In this document: in pieces, positions 15,988 through 24,752 of the stretch | Layout of the letters: the number at the start of each line of letters is the position of its first letter | How positions within the stretch are numbered: the first letter of the stretch is position 1 | Assembly (NCBI RefSeq): GCF_014137995.1 | Contig: NZ_JACGWV010000001.1 | Location: 2,232,001-2,296,000 of the forward strand | Length of the DNA: 64,000 nt | Reading direction: 5' to 3' | DNA from: Promicromonospora sukumoe | Lineage (GTDB): Bacteria > Actinomycetota > Actinomycetes > Actinomycetales > Cellulomonadaceae | The notes under the pieces: model-generated | What the model was told of the DNA's origin: nothing | What the model saw: only the letters and a program-made list of their open reading frames with translations | Database searches by the model: none | Position numbers and translations under genes: made by a program

Positions 15988-17223
15988 ATGGTGAGAGACA
16001 TCGAGGACACCGTTCATCCCGTCGACGCCGCCTCCGTGCTGGCCCTGCTGAAGGACCGGCCCCAGATCCTGGCCCTGGGCGAGCCCACCCACGGCGCGCA
16101 CGCCCTGCTCGACGGGCGCAACGCGCTGTTCCGGCAGCTCGTCGAGGACCACGGCTTCCGCACGATCGCCCTGGAGACCGACTGCCTCGCCGGCCAGGTC
16201 GTCGACGATTACGTCACCACCGGCCGGGGCGACCTCGACGACGTGATGGCGCGCGGCCTCAGCCACGAGTGGGGCGCCTTCCCGGGCAACCGTGAGCTCG
16301 TGCGCTGGATGCGCGCCCACAACGCCCGCGCCGACGACGCCGGGCTGCCCGCCTCCGAGCGGCTCCGGTTCGCGGGCTTCGACGGGCCGCTGGAGATCTC
16401 GGCGGCCGCGAGCCCCCGGGCCGCGCTCGTCGGCCTGCACGACTACCTCGCCGCCCGGGTCGACGGCGCGCTCCTGCCCTGTACGGCGGACGCGCTCGAC
16501 CGCATGATCGGTCCGGACGACGCGTGGACCGAGCCCGCCGCCATGATGGACCCCTCTCGGTCTGTGGGGCAGTCGGCCGAGGCCCGGGAGCTGCGCCTGG
16601 TCGCCGACGACCTGGCGGCTCTCCTGGACACGCACGCGCCGCAGCTGCTCGACGCGTCCAGCCAGGACGAGTGGGAGCGCGCGCGGCTGTACGGGCGCAC
16701 CGCGACCGGCCTGCTGCGGTACCACTTCTGGATGGCCGACCCGTCGCCGGCCCGCATGACCCGGCTGCTCGGCGCGCGCGACGCGATGATGGCCGCCAAC
16801 CTCCTCGCCCTCGCCGACAGGGGCCCCGTGCTGGTCAACGCCCACAACAGCCACCTGCGGCGCACCCGGAGCACCATGACCATGTGGGACCACCCCCGCC
16901 TGGAGTGGTGGGGCGCCGGAGCCCTGGTGAGCCGCCGGCTCGGCGACCGGTACGCGTTCCTCGCCACGGCCGTGGGCACCCTGCGGCACCAGGGCGTGGA
17001 CGTCCCGCCGTCGGACACCGTCGAGGGAGTGCTCCACGGGCTCGGCCAGGACCGGCTCCTGGTGGACGCGCCGCTGCTGGCCGCACTGCTCGCGGAGGAC
17101 ACCCCCGTCGGGACGGCGCTCGCGGCCCGGGTGTCTCCCTGGTTCGGCTACGCCCCGCTCGACCTGGCCGACCTGGCGGAGGCCGACGCGCTCGTGTTCG
17201 TCAGGGACGTCCCGCAGCCGTAG
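15988..17223 (+). CDS. Erythromycin esterase-family protein
   Basis: The 411-residue protein matches the EreA/EreB-like superfamily. It has LALGEPTHGAHALLDGRNAL (the GExTHG catalytic block), FRTIALETDCLAG, LVRWMRAHN with RLRFAGFDGP, and near the C-terminus VNAHNSHLRRTRSTM. EreA and EreB hydrolyse the macrolactone ring, but many chromosomal homologues act on other esters. Macrolide resistance is therefore possible but not shown. The gene is divergent from the double-MerR regulator with an operator at its start codon, so it is probably induced by a small molecule. The last 23 bases overlap the convergent AraC-type gene. Confidence 0.87.
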   Translation: MVRDIEDTVHPVDAASVLALLKDRPQILALGEPTHGAHALLDGRNALFRQLVEDHGFRTIALETDCLAGQVVDDYVTTGRGDLDDVMARGLSHEWGAFPGNRELVRWMRAHNARADDAGLPASERLRFAGFDGPLEISAAASPRAALVGLHDYLAARVDGALLPCTADALDRMIGPDDAWTEPAAMMDPSRSVGQSAEARELRLVADDLAALLDTHAPQLLDASSQDEWERARLYGRTATGLLRYHFWMADPSPARMTRLLGARDAMMAANLLALADRGPVLVNAHNSHLRRTRSTMTMWDHPRLEWWGAGALVSRRLGDRYAFLATAVGTLRHQGVDVPPSDTVEGVLHGLGQDRLLVDAPLLAALLAEDTPVGTALAARVSPWFGYAPLDLADLAEADALVFVRDVPQP

Positions 17224-18175
17224 GCACCGGATCGAGCCCGCGGGCGGCCCAGACGCTCGGGCTGACGCCCCGCGTCCGCTTGAACGCGGCGCTGAACGCG
17301 AACGCGTCCGCGTAGCCGACGGCGCGCGCGACCTGGGCGACGGTCGCCGTCTCGCGGTCGGTCAGGAGGTCCGCCGCGAGGGTCATGCGCCAGCGGGTCA
17401 GGTAGGTGAGCGGCGGTTCGCCGACCTGGTCGGCGAACCGCTTTGCCAGGGTGGAGCGCGAGACGCCGGTCCGGTCGGCCAGCGACCCGACCGTCCAGGG
17501 CGCCGCCGGCTCGGCGTGCAGCAGGCGCAGCGCGTCGCCGACCACAGGGTCCCGCTGGGCGGCCCACCAGCGCGGGGGCTCGCCGCCGGGCCGGTCGAAC
17601 CAGTCGCGCAGCGTGCAGACCAGCATCCAGTCCAGGAGCCGGTCGAGCACCACCTGCTGGCCGGGCGTGTCGACGGCGACCTCGGCGGCGAGGTGCTCCA
17701 GCACGGCGTCGGACGTACCCCCGGCGCCCACGCGCAGCACTCCGGGCAACGCGTCCAGCAGGCGCCTGCTGATCTCGCCGCGCACCGGGTAGGCGCCGAC
17801 GATCAGGGTGGTCGCGCCGGGGGCGGCGCTCCCGCACGGGGCGTCGCCGCCGTCGTGCCAGCCGAGCCGGTGCCGGGTGCCGCCCAGCTCGGGCGTCGCG
17901 CAGAACTCGCCGCACGCGACCGGATCGGCCGACGTCCCGACCTCGTCGACGAAGGTGAACGTCCCGGGGCCGCGCACGACGACCGTCTGCCCGGCGCGGA
18001 GCAGCACCGGCGGACCCTGCTCGGGGACGATCCACCCGTCGCCGCCCAGGACCGTGCACAGGGTCAGCGGCGCGCCGTCCACGAAGTGCAGCGCCCAGGG
18101 TGGGGTCAGGGTCGAGCTGCCGAACAACGAGCCGTGGGCCCGCACCCCGCGGATCAGGTCACTGAAGGCGTCCAT
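17201..18175 (-). CDS. AraC-family transcriptional regulator with N-terminal cupin domain
   Basis: The 324-residue protein has an N-terminal cupin-like ligand-binding domain (LTLCTVLGGDGWIVPEQGPP, LRAGQTVVVRGPG). Its C-terminal AraC double helix-turn-helix is at residues about 215-315 (WTVGSLADRTGVSRSTLAKR, then ATVAQVARAVGYADAFAFSA). It resembles the AraC_binding_2/cupin_6 subgroup often found beside short-chain reductases. It is divergent from the NmrA-like reductase gene (82-base gap), the likely target. A leaderless-type TAGCCT box stands 7 bases before the ATG at 18175. Confidence 0.92.
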   Translation of the reverse strand: MDAFSDLIRGVRAHGSLFGSSTLTPPWALHFVDGAPLTLCTVLGGDGWIVPEQGPPVLLRAGQTVVVRGPGTFTFVDEVGTSADPVACGEFCATPELGGTRHRLGWHDGGDAPCGSAAPGATTLIVGAYPVRGEISRRLLDALPGVLRVGAGGTSDAVLEHLAAEVAVDTPGQQVVLDRLLDWMLVCTLRDWFDRPGGEPPRWWAAQRDPVVGDALRLLHAEPAAPWTVGSLADRTGVSRSTLAKRFADQVGEPPLTYLTRWRMTLAADLLTDRETATVAQVARAVGYADAFAFSAAFKRTRGVSPSVWAARGLDPVPTAAGRP

Positions 18176-18182
18176 CCCACCG

Positions 18183-18188
18183 AGGCTA
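18183..18188 (-). promoter_or_regulatory. Leaderless-type -10 box (TAGCCT)
   Basis: On the minus strand TAGCCT is 7 bases before the ATG of the AraC-type regulator; no ribosome site is seen between them. Confidence 0.5.
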
Positions 18189-18257
18189 GACGATCACCCA
18201 TGCGATCTGGCGCTTGACCCATGGATTCGTCCGAGCGCGTGCCGTTGGATCGGTGGC

Positions 18258-19094
18258 ATGAGCAACGACACCACCCTCGTCCTCGGTGCCACCGGCAAGA
18301 CCGGTCGCCGGGTCGCCGCCAGGCTGCGGCTGCGTGGCACGCAGGTACGTGCCGCCTCACGGTCCAGCCGGGCGCACTTCGACTGGTCCGACCCGAGCGG
18401 CTGGGACCCGGTGCTGCAGGACATCAGCGCCGTCTACGTGGTGCCGCCCTCGGTGCCCGGTCCGGTCCACGAACTCGCGGCACGCGCCGAGGCCGCCGGC
18501 GTGCGGCGCCTGGTCCTGCTCTCCGGCCGCGGCGCCGACACCTGGGGCGACTCTCCGTTCGGGCTGGACATGCGCTCGGCCGAGGACGCCGTACGCGGCT
18601 CGGCCCTGGAGTGGACCGTGCTCCGCGCGTCCAACTTCGACCAGAACTTCGACGAGGACCTCTTCCACGCCCCGCTGGTCGACGGCGAGCTGGCGCTCCC
18701 GGCAGGGAGCGTCCCGGAGCCGTTCGTCGACATCGAGGACGTCGCCGACGCCGCGGCAGCGGTGCTGGCCGAGCCCGGACGGCACGCCGGGCGGACCTAC
18801 GAGCTGACCGGGCCGCGTGGTGTGACCTTCGCCGAAGCCGTCGAGCTGATCTCCCGTGCGTCCGACCTGCGCATCACCTACCGGCAGGTCTCCCCGGCCG
18901 AGTACAGCGCGGCGCTCGTCGAGGCGGGCGTGGGCGAGGACGACGCCCACCACGTCGCCGAGATGTTCGTGCTGATGGAGCGCGGGCTGCTGGCGGAGCC
19001 GACCGACGGCGTCGCGGCCGTGCTGGGGCGCCCGCCCCGGGCCTTCGAGGAGTACGTCGTGCGGGCCGCGGCAGCGGGCGCCTGGCGTTCCTGA
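18258..19094 (+). CDS. NmrA-like NAD(P)-binding reductase/epimerase family protein
   Basis: The 278-residue atypical short-chain dehydrogenase starts with the nucleotide-binding motif TLVLGATGKTGRRVA. RLVLLSGRGADTWG and the conserved WTVLRASNFDQNF follow, as in NmrA/QorB-like proteins. FVDIEDVADAAAAVL and TYELTGPRGVTFAEA are further family blocks. It lacks a YxxxK catalytic pair in the usual place, so it may sense NAD(P) rather than reduce a substrate. ATG at 18258 was chosen because the Rossmann motif begins 6 residues later. It is paired with the divergent AraC-type regulator. Confidence 0.88.
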   Translation: MSNDTTLVLGATGKTGRRVAARLRLRGTQVRAASRSSRAHFDWSDPSGWDPVLQDISAVYVVPPSVPGPVHELAARAEAAGVRRLVLLSGRGADTWGDSPFGLDMRSAEDAVRGSALEWTVLRASNFDQNFDEDLFHAPLVDGELALPAGSVPEPFVDIEDVADAAAAVLAEPGRHAGRTYELTGPRGVTFAEAVELISRASDLRITYRQVSPAEYSAALVEAGVGEDDAHHVAEMFVLMERGLLAEPTDGVAAVLGRPPRAFEEYVVRAAAAGAWRS

Positions 19095-19188
19095 GCCTTC
19101 CGGCGTCACCGGAGCCGCTCCCCCGGGCTGTTCCCGAGAGCCATCTTTTCCCGATAGCGATCCACCGAAGAATTCTGAGAGGACCGTC

Positions 19189-19626
19189 ATGAGCGACACC
19201 AGCCTGCTGACCACCGAGGACCTCGAGCTCCTCGCCCGTCCCCTGCACGGGTTCCTCTCCGTGGCCGGACCGGTTCAGCCGCCCCAGCCGCGGCCCGTGT
19301 GGTTCGAGGCCACCGCGGACGGGACCGTCCAGCTCTTCACGGAGCGAGACTCCTTGAAGGTCCGGCATCTGGAGCGCGACCCTCGTGCCTCGATCGTGGT
19401 CGCGGCCCCCGTGGGCGAGCGCGAGCGCTGGGTCTCCGTCGCGGGACGCGCCACGGTGGAGGCCGACGGCGCCCGGAACCTGGCGGAGCGCCTCGCAGCC
19501 CGCTACTGGGACCTCGAGGACCAGGCCCGTGCCGGTGCTCTCGCCGCGATGCTGCAGGTCGATCTGCTCCGTGTCGTCATCCACCCGGAGGCCGTGCGCC
19601 GGTACGCGTTGTCCGCCGTCAGATGA
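19189..19626 (+). CDS. Pyridoxamine 5'-phosphate oxidase-like flavin-binding protein
   Basis: The 145-residue split-barrel protein has PRPVWFEATADGTVQLFTER, LKVRHLERDPRASIVVAA and ERWVSVAGRATVEAD, which are the FMN- or F420-binding PPOX family blocks. Members include pyridoxamine-phosphate oxidases and F420-dependent reductases; the activity here cannot be told. ATG at 19189 has GAGAGGA upstream. The stop codon TGA at 19624-19626 is at once the first three bases of a sequence repeated in the left end of the adjacent transposon. The original C-terminus may therefore have been altered by the insertion. Confidence 0.85.
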   Translation: MSDTSLLTTEDLELLARPLHGFLSVAGPVQPPQPRPVWFEATADGTVQLFTERDSLKVRHLERDPRASIVVAAPVGERERWVSVAGRATVEADGARNLAERLAARYWDLEDQARAGALAAMLQVDLLRVVIHPEAVRRYALSAVR

Positions 19627-19740
19627 GTTGTCACGGCGCGAAGCTCTGACCTGCGGCGGGACAGGTCGAGTGACGGACGCCAACTCGACCCCTGTCACTT
19701 GAGTTGTCACGGATCGGCTTCTGGACAACTCAAGTGACAG
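19624..19740. repeat. Left-end repeat array of the Tn7-like transposon
   Basis: Four related repeats are visible. TGAGTTGTCACGG at 19624 is a partial copy. GACAGGTCGAGTGACGG is at 19660-19676. CTGTCACTTGAGTTGTC is at 19692-19708, in reverse orientation. GACAACTCAAGTGACAG is at 19724-19740. They are the same family as the three repeats at the right end and are probably transposase-binding sites. The TGTCA at 19693 is the best candidate for the actual terminus, since the right end also finishes in TGTCA on the opposite strand, but a terminus at 19629 is not excluded. No target duplication could be found. Confidence 0.75.
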
Positions 19741-19784
19741 GATCCGTTGACTGCACCAAGTGCTGCCCGGGGTGCCTAGGGATG

Positions 19785-20351
19785 TCAGTCGTCGCCAAGG
19801 CGTCGGAGGTACTGGCGGCAGACGTATACGCGCGAGTACCGTGCGCGCATCTCGGCCTCGTGGGAGATGTCCGCGTGCATGAACGCGATGACGGGCACCG
19901 ATAGCCCGACTGGTGCCGCGAAGCCGTCCGTGGGCTCATCGCCGTCCTTGTAGACGTGCAGGTAGCGGAAGTCCTCAGTGAATCCCGCACGCAGATACCA
20001 GGCGTTGGCCGCGATGTCCTCGCGGGTCCATGCGTCGAGGGTTGTCGCACCCGCTGCCCGCGCCTGCGGGACGGCTTCCGCGAGTAGAGCGGTCGCAATG
20101 CCGTTGTGTGTGTGGTCAGGGTGGACCGCCACGGTATCGATCGTGGCCGTATCACCGTCGATCTCGACGTCAATCAGCCCGACGATCGTCCCATCGTCTG
20201 CCGCGGCAACGAGGCAGACAGCGGGTAGTTCGAACCTCGTCCGGCGAGGCTTGACGTCGTCGTAGTACTGAGTGCTGAGGAAGGCCAGAACGCGGCAGCG
20301 AAGCCAGCCACGCTCGTCCTCCTGGGCGTAGGCGCGCACCGTGAAAGACAT
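19785..20351 (-). CDS. GNAT-family N-acetyltransferase (transposon cargo)
   Basis: The 188-residue protein has the GNAT core. IVGLIDVEIDGDTATIDTVA is beta-3/4, HPDHTHNGIATALLAEAVPQ is the acetyl-CoA loop, and ANAWYLRAGFTEDFRYLHVY is the C-terminal block. The substrate is unknown; aminoglycoside-type and other small-molecule acetyltransferases share this shape. It lies inside the transposon ends, next to the left repeats, and is separated from tniQ by a 240-base gap. It looks like the only passenger gene and is the one part of the element likely to benefit the host. ATG at 20351. Confidence 0.85.
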   Translation of the reverse strand: MSFTVRAYAQEDERGWLRCRVLAFLSTQYYDDVKPRRTRFELPAVCLVAAADDGTIVGLIDVEIDGDTATIDTVAVHPDHTHNGIATALLAEAVPQARAAGATTLDAWTREDIAANAWYLRAGFTEDFRYLHVYKDGDEPTDGFAAPVGLSVPVIAFMHADISHEAEMRARYSRVYVCRQYLRRLGDD

Positions 20352-20553
20352 GAGGTTCCGATCGTCGAAGGGCAGGGCGAAGACACGCGCGCTGCACGTG
20401 TCATGGGGCTGCTGCTCAGTTCGACGACATGAGGCCGAGCCTGCACGACTTCGTCGAGTTGGTCGAGTGATTATCGCGGCGCTGAACCGGTGGCCTGCCT
20501 GCGAGAGCAGTGTGCGCCGGTCGGCAGCGCGTATACGTGCGGAAGGAATCGGT

Positions 20554-20580
20554 CATGACGGCACAGGTGGTGCCGTCATG
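20554..20580. terminator. Hairpin downstream of tniQ
   Basis: CATGACGGCAC and its complement flank a 5-base loop, 14 bases beyond the tniQ stop codon on the minus strand. It probably ends the tnsABC-tniQ message, although a T-run follows only on the plus strand. Confidence 0.55.
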
Positions 20581-20593
20581 GTTTTGCTCGATC

Positions 20594-21562
20594 TCAGCTG
20601 CCAGCTCCGCGCCGCCCTGCGCGGCCCGTGCGGTCCGGTATGCGGAGGTGCCAGAGCAGCGGTGCGATCCCTTGCCAGAAGGGGCTCGAGGGCCAGGTGC
20701 TGATGTGGGTCGGTGGCACGAGGAGGATTTCGGAGGTGTTGAAGCCCCCGCGCTGCTGCCAGAACAGCCAGCCGAGGAACGGATCGTGGCTGCCGCGGGG
20801 ACGTTTGTCGGTGACATCAGCGGCAACGCGGTCGACGATCCTTTCGACCCCGGCCGGTGTGCGCGCCAGGTCGAGCCAGTAGGGCGAGGCGATGACCGCG
20901 GCCAGCGCCATGACGCTCGGATACGCCGCGGCCTCGGTGTCGTCCCGTCCGCTCGCGCGTAGCTGGTCGTAGCGGTCGTAGAGGCCCTGGGGCATCATCC
21001 CGCGGATGCGTGACCAGTCGGCGATGCACTCGAAGGCGATCTGCTCGGCTTCCAGGACGCGTCGGCGCCCGTGCCGGCGGACGAGATTATGGTGGCGGCG
21101 GCCTGCGGCGATCATCTCGGGCATGTCTGCGATGGAGAACTGGCGCCAGGCGGACATGCCATGGGCGTAAGACAGCCAGCGTTGGTGTTTGAGGCATACG
21201 GATATCCCGTGGACAGCGCCGATCATGACGGTTTCGGGGATCGACCGGCCGGTGGTGCAGCGGGTGCACGCGTAGCGGGTTTCGTAGGCGTGGTCGCCTG
21301 GCCAGTACAGGCCCCGTTCGAAGGTCGTCGGGCTCAGGCCGGTGAGCGCGACCAGGTGCGCGACGACACCTTCGGGTTCGGCTTGCTCTGGTGCCAGAAG
21401 CTCTTCGGGCTTTTCGCGTAGGTGCCTGAGCGCGTTCACGCGGGCGAGTCGGCGTAGATAGGACTGGAGTGCTTCACCTGGGTACGGGCGCACCACTCGT
21501 GGTAGGCGGCGCGGACGAGACGCTATGGCATCGAGGTCTGGTGCGCCCCGTGTTTCCTTCAT
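20594..21562 (-). CDS. tniQ: TniQ/TnsD-family transposon targeting protein
   Basis: The 322-residue protein starts with the TniQ signature VVRPYPGEALQSYLRRLARVN. A zinc-binding pattern follows, with C99 and C102 in YACTRC and C123 and H126 in VCLKHQ. TniQ/TnsD proteins recruit the transposase to a chosen target through TnsC. This is a single, fairly short TniQ; some Tn7-like elements use such a protein with a fixed attachment site. Its ATG overlaps the tnsC stop as ATGA, so it is translationally coupled. The C-terminal third has no recognised DNA-binding motif. Confidence 0.9.
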   Translation of the reverse strand: MKETRGAPDLDAIASRPRRLPRVVRPYPGEALQSYLRRLARVNALRHLREKPEELLAPEQAEPEGVVAHLVALTGLSPTTFERGLYWPGDHAYETRYACTRCTTGRSIPETVMIGAVHGISVCLKHQRWLSYAHGMSAWRQFSIADMPEMIAAGRRHHNLVRRHGRRRVLEAEQIAFECIADWSRIRGMMPQGLYDRYDQLRASGRDDTEAAAYPSVMALAAVIASPYWLDLARTPAGVERIVDRVAADVTDKRPRGSHDPFLGWLFWQQRGGFNTSEILLVPPTHISTWPSSPFWQGIAPLLWHLRIPDRTGRAGRRGAGS

Positions 21563-22623
21563 GCCCCGGCGGACCGCTTGCGGCGAGGGCGTGACGGGGC
21601 TGCGGATTCGGCGGCATGGTCGATGACCATCTCGTCCAGCAGGTCACGGGTGACCGCTTCGGTCTCCAGCAGGATCGCGGAGATCGCGGCCTGCCGGACC
21701 AGCTGCGAGAGGCTGGAGATCGACCCGCCGGTGCGCTGGTGCAGGTACTTGGCCTGCCGTATCAGGGTGCCCGGGACATGCTGGTGCAGTCGCAGCGACA
21801 TCTCCAGCGCCGCGATGAGAGAGGTCCATTCCTCGGCGCAGGGGAACGGGCTGGTGTTGAGCAGGACGGATCGGCCGGAGAGCTGCTTGCCGCGGATGCC
21901 GGTGAACAGGCCGGACGACTCGACGTGGATGCCCGCGTAGACGAACGTGGCGGGCAGGTGCTCGGTGAAGTACTTGAGGTGGTCGGACAGGTCCTCGCCC
22001 GCTCTGGTGGCGAGGTTGAGGTTGTGGATCTCGTCCACGATGATCAGGTCTGTGCGGCAGGCGACCATGACCTCGCAGACGGCTTCGGCGATCTTGGACG
22101 CGTTCGCGCGTGTGTGGAAGTCCAGGCCGAGGAAGTTCGCGAACTCCGTGGCCAGCCGTAGCGGTGAGCCCTTGGGCGGGGCGGTGATGTAGACGACGGG
22201 GATGCGTTCCTGGCCGGGGTGACGTAGCCGGGTGCGGGTCTCGTGGGTCTTGCCGAGCATCTTGATGGCCGTGGTCTTCCCGGTCGCGCCGGGACCGGAG
22301 ACGATCAGGGACCGGCGGGCGCTGATCTCGCGCTGGTTGAGAAGGCTCAAAAGCCGTCCCTGGTGGATGACGTTCCTGACCGCGGAGGTCTCCACCACGA
22401 TCAGCTCGGAGTGGTAGGCCACGCGCTGCTCGTCGTAGACCGCCCGCCGTGCTGGGGTGAGCCCGGCAAGAGTGTCCTGGTCCAGCAGGTCGAATCTGAT
22501 CGGTTCCCCGGCGACGAACTCGCGCCAGCCGGTCAGCGTCGTGGTCGAGCCGCGTCGCGACTCGACCAGCTCCGGGAACACGGAGTCGGGCGCGGTATCG
22601 GGCGCCATGTCAGCGTTCACCAC
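21559..22623 (-). CDS. tnsC: TnsC/TniB-like AAA+ ATPase
   Basis: The 354-residue transposition ATPase has Walker A GPGATGKT at residues 110-117 and Walker B LIIVDEIHNLNL from residue 193. A sensor region and a C-terminal helical lid follow. TnsC-type proteins form filaments on target DNA and pass it from TniQ to the transposase. The start is GTG at 22623, which overlaps the end of tnsB by 7 bases; an in-frame ATG at 22608 is an alternative. The Lys/Arg-rich C-terminus (SRPRRKRS) may contact DNA. Confidence 0.92.
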   Translation of the reverse strand: MVNADMAPDTAPDSVFPELVESRRGSTTTLTGWREFVAGEPIRFDLLDQDTLAGLTPARRAVYDEQRVAYHSELIVVETSAVRNVIHQGRLLSLLNQREISARRSLIVSGPGATGKTTAIKMLGKTHETRTRLRHPGQERIPVVYITAPPKGSPLRLATEFANFLGLDFHTRANASKIAEAVCEVMVACRTDLIIVDEIHNLNLATRAGEDLSDHLKYFTEHLPATFVYAGIHVESSGLFTGIRGKQLSGRSVLLNTSPFPCAEEWTSLIAALEMSLRLHQHVPGTLIRQAKYLHQRTGGSISSLSQLVRQAAISAILLETEAVTRDLLDEMVIDHAAESAAPSRPRRKRSAGA

Positions 22624-24752
22624 CAGTGCTTCGCCTCTTCGTGTGGGTCGAACACGCCCAGGGGGATGACCTCGGCCAGCGAATCGTCATCGGCGGTGTC
22701 CTCGAGCTCGGGGGCGGGGGGAGCCGGTTCGGCCGGCTCTGGGCGCGGCGTCTTCGGGATGACGGGGTCGTTCCCGCGCACCTCGGATGCGGCGCTCGTG
22801 CGGGCCGCGACTCGCTGTTCCTTCCGGCTCGACGACGTGCGCCGCCGACCAGAGCCTCTCGTTGCCGCGGCGCGTTCCGGCGGTGTGCTTGCGCGGGTGA
22901 GGATGTCGTCGACCAGCGCGGTGATCTTCTCCTGCGACGGCGTGCCGTCACCGCGCTGGGCCGCGATCTGCCGGGCAGCGTTCCAGGCGTCCTGCCCGAA
23001 CGGGACTGGTGCCGCGTTCAGGTGCCGCCACCACAGCGTGATCCACTCACGCTCGGTGGCGTGGTGGTTGCGCAGCCAGACCCGCGTGATGTCGTAGGGG
23101 TCGTAGTGCACTTCCCACAGGTCGTTGAACGCGCTGACTCCGGAACGTTGCCCGCGTAGCGGGTTCAGCTCCGGCGCGTCGTAGACGCGGTGGTCGATCT
23201 TGACGCCGTAGGAGTTGATCTTGCGGGTCTGGGCCGGGAGCAGCTCGACGAAGTCGTCCTGCGAGAGCGGGACGGGGATGTAGCCGGCGACCTGGAGCAG
23301 CGCGGCGTACTTCTCGTTCGGGGTCAGTAGCTGGCCCGGCGAGAGTGGGTCGCGCAGCCCGTCGTGGGGCCGGTTCTGCCATCCGGTCACGATCCACTCA
23401 TCGAGCAGGTCTTGCAGCTCGACCAGGGAGAACGCGGCGGCGGCTTCGGCGTTCTTCCCGCGGCGTTCGACCGAGGAGCCGAGGTATCCGGCCACGTGCT
23501 GGGCGAACAGGGTCCCGACCGACTGCAGTGTGCGTTCCACGTGCGGTTTGTCGGTGGGCGTGTCCGGGTGCGCGGGCTGGAGCGTGATGCCGAGGGTGCG
23601 GCAGGCGTTGCGGAACGCCGTCGAGAGGTAGACCTTGCCGTGGTCGTAGACCACGGTCTCCGGGACGATCACGGGCCGGGCCGCGGCGCCTTCCAGCCGC
23701 TGATCGATGCTGCGCATCGCCTGGAACGGCAGCACCGAGTGCGCCATCGAGATCGCCTGCGGCCAGCCCGGGCGCATCGGCTCTGGCGTCATCGCCCGCG
23801 CCAGCAGCAACGCCGCGTCCACGGCCTTGGTCGTCGGCCGAAGGACTGCCGCAGCGATCGTGCGCGTGGCGACGTCCACCATCGCGGTCAGCTCGACCCG
23901 TCCCACGAAGCCGTCGGCTAGCACGACGGCCACGTCCAGCGGGGTCGAGTCGACCTCGACCAGCTCGCCCGGCCGGACCGGCGCAACCGCCCCGAACATG
24001 CGGTCCGGCTGCTGGGCGAGCGTCCGCCGCGTTCGGGCAGACCCAGTGGCGTGCCGGCCTTCCGCGAGCCGCTTCAACAGGCGGCGGAAGGTGGATTCCG
24101 ACGGCATCGGCACGGCGCCCGGGCCATGTGTCCGCTCCAGCACAGCACGGACCTCTCGTTCGAGGCGCATCACGGTCCCAGATGACTGGTGGGTGTTCTG
24201 CGCCAGTACCTCACGCAGAGCGTCGACAACACGTGGATCAGCCCGACCCGCGACAGGGCGGGTCGGGACGAACCGCTTGTCGGCCAGACCGAGCAGTCCG
24301 TCCCGCTCATAGTCACGCCTCATCCGCTTGACGGTGCGCAACGAGAGGGTCTCACCGGCGCCCGTGAGCTCCTCGTGCTTGGACTTCTCGCGCTCGTGCA
24401 ACGTCCGCCGCTGCGGGTCGTACTCCAGCTTGGCCGGGGTGCCAGGCGAAGCGGTGCAGGGAACCCCGTCGATCACCTCCGTCACATGCTGTTCCCACCA
24501 GCGAGCCCGCTTCTGGACAGGCTCGGGAAGTCCGTCGAACAAGGCGGTTCCCCCAAGAGGCCCGCGGGCCCGCCTGTCGCCCACGACTTCGAACGTGGGA
24601 TCGCCAAGTAGCGCGGACACCGTGATCGTCATCGACGCGCGGCCAGGCGCGGTGAGATGCACCGTGCCGTCGTGGATCGCTCCCACGCTCCAGGTCTGCG
24701 TACCCAGCCGCAACGTGTCGCGCAGCCTCAAACTCGTGTTCCGCACGCTCAT
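22617..24752 (-). CDS. tnsB: TnsB/Mu-type DDE transposase
   Basis: The 711-residue transposase has an N-terminal beta-barrel-like and helix-turn-helix region (residues 1-240) that should bind the end repeats. An RNase H-like DDE core follows, with D268 in VEVDST, D370 in VVYDHGKVY and E406 in DKPHVERT; the D-to-E spacing is 35. A Mu-type C-terminal beta barrel has RKINSYGVKIDHRVYD. The tail is rich in Pro/Glu and is probably the TnsC-contacting part. It joins the transposon ends to target DNA. ATG at 24752 overlaps the tnsA stop (ATGA). Confidence 0.94.
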   Translation of the reverse strand: MSVRNTSLRLRDTLRLGTQTWSVGAIHDGTVHLTAPGRASMTITVSALLGDPTFEVVGDRRARGPLGGTALFDGLPEPVQKRARWWEQHVTEVIDGVPCTASPGTPAKLEYDPQRRTLHEREKSKHEELTGAGETLSLRTVKRMRRDYERDGLLGLADKRFVPTRPVAGRADPRVVDALREVLAQNTHQSSGTVMRLEREVRAVLERTHGPGAVPMPSESTFRRLLKRLAEGRHATGSARTRRTLAQQPDRMFGAVAPVRPGELVEVDSTPLDVAVVLADGFVGRVELTAMVDVATRTIAAAVLRPTTKAVDAALLLARAMTPEPMRPGWPQAISMAHSVLPFQAMRSIDQRLEGAAARPVIVPETVVYDHGKVYLSTAFRNACRTLGITLQPAHPDTPTDKPHVERTLQSVGTLFAQHVAGYLGSSVERRGKNAEAAAAFSLVELQDLLDEWIVTGWQNRPHDGLRDPLSPGQLLTPNEKYAALLQVAGYIPVPLSQDDFVELLPAQTRKINSYGVKIDHRVYDAPELNPLRGQRSGVSAFNDLWEVHYDPYDITRVWLRNHHATEREWITLWWRHLNAAPVPFGQDAWNAARQIAAQRGDGTPSQEKITALVDDILTRASTPPERAAATRGSGRRRTSSSRKEQRVAARTSAASEVRGNDPVIPKTPRPEPAEPAPPAPELEDTADDDSLAEVIPLGVFDPHEEAKHWW

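Noticed and set aside
15988..17223. Confirmed macrolide-resistance gene
   Set aside because: The family is clear, but many chromosomal members do not act on macrolides, so resistance is left as a possibility only.
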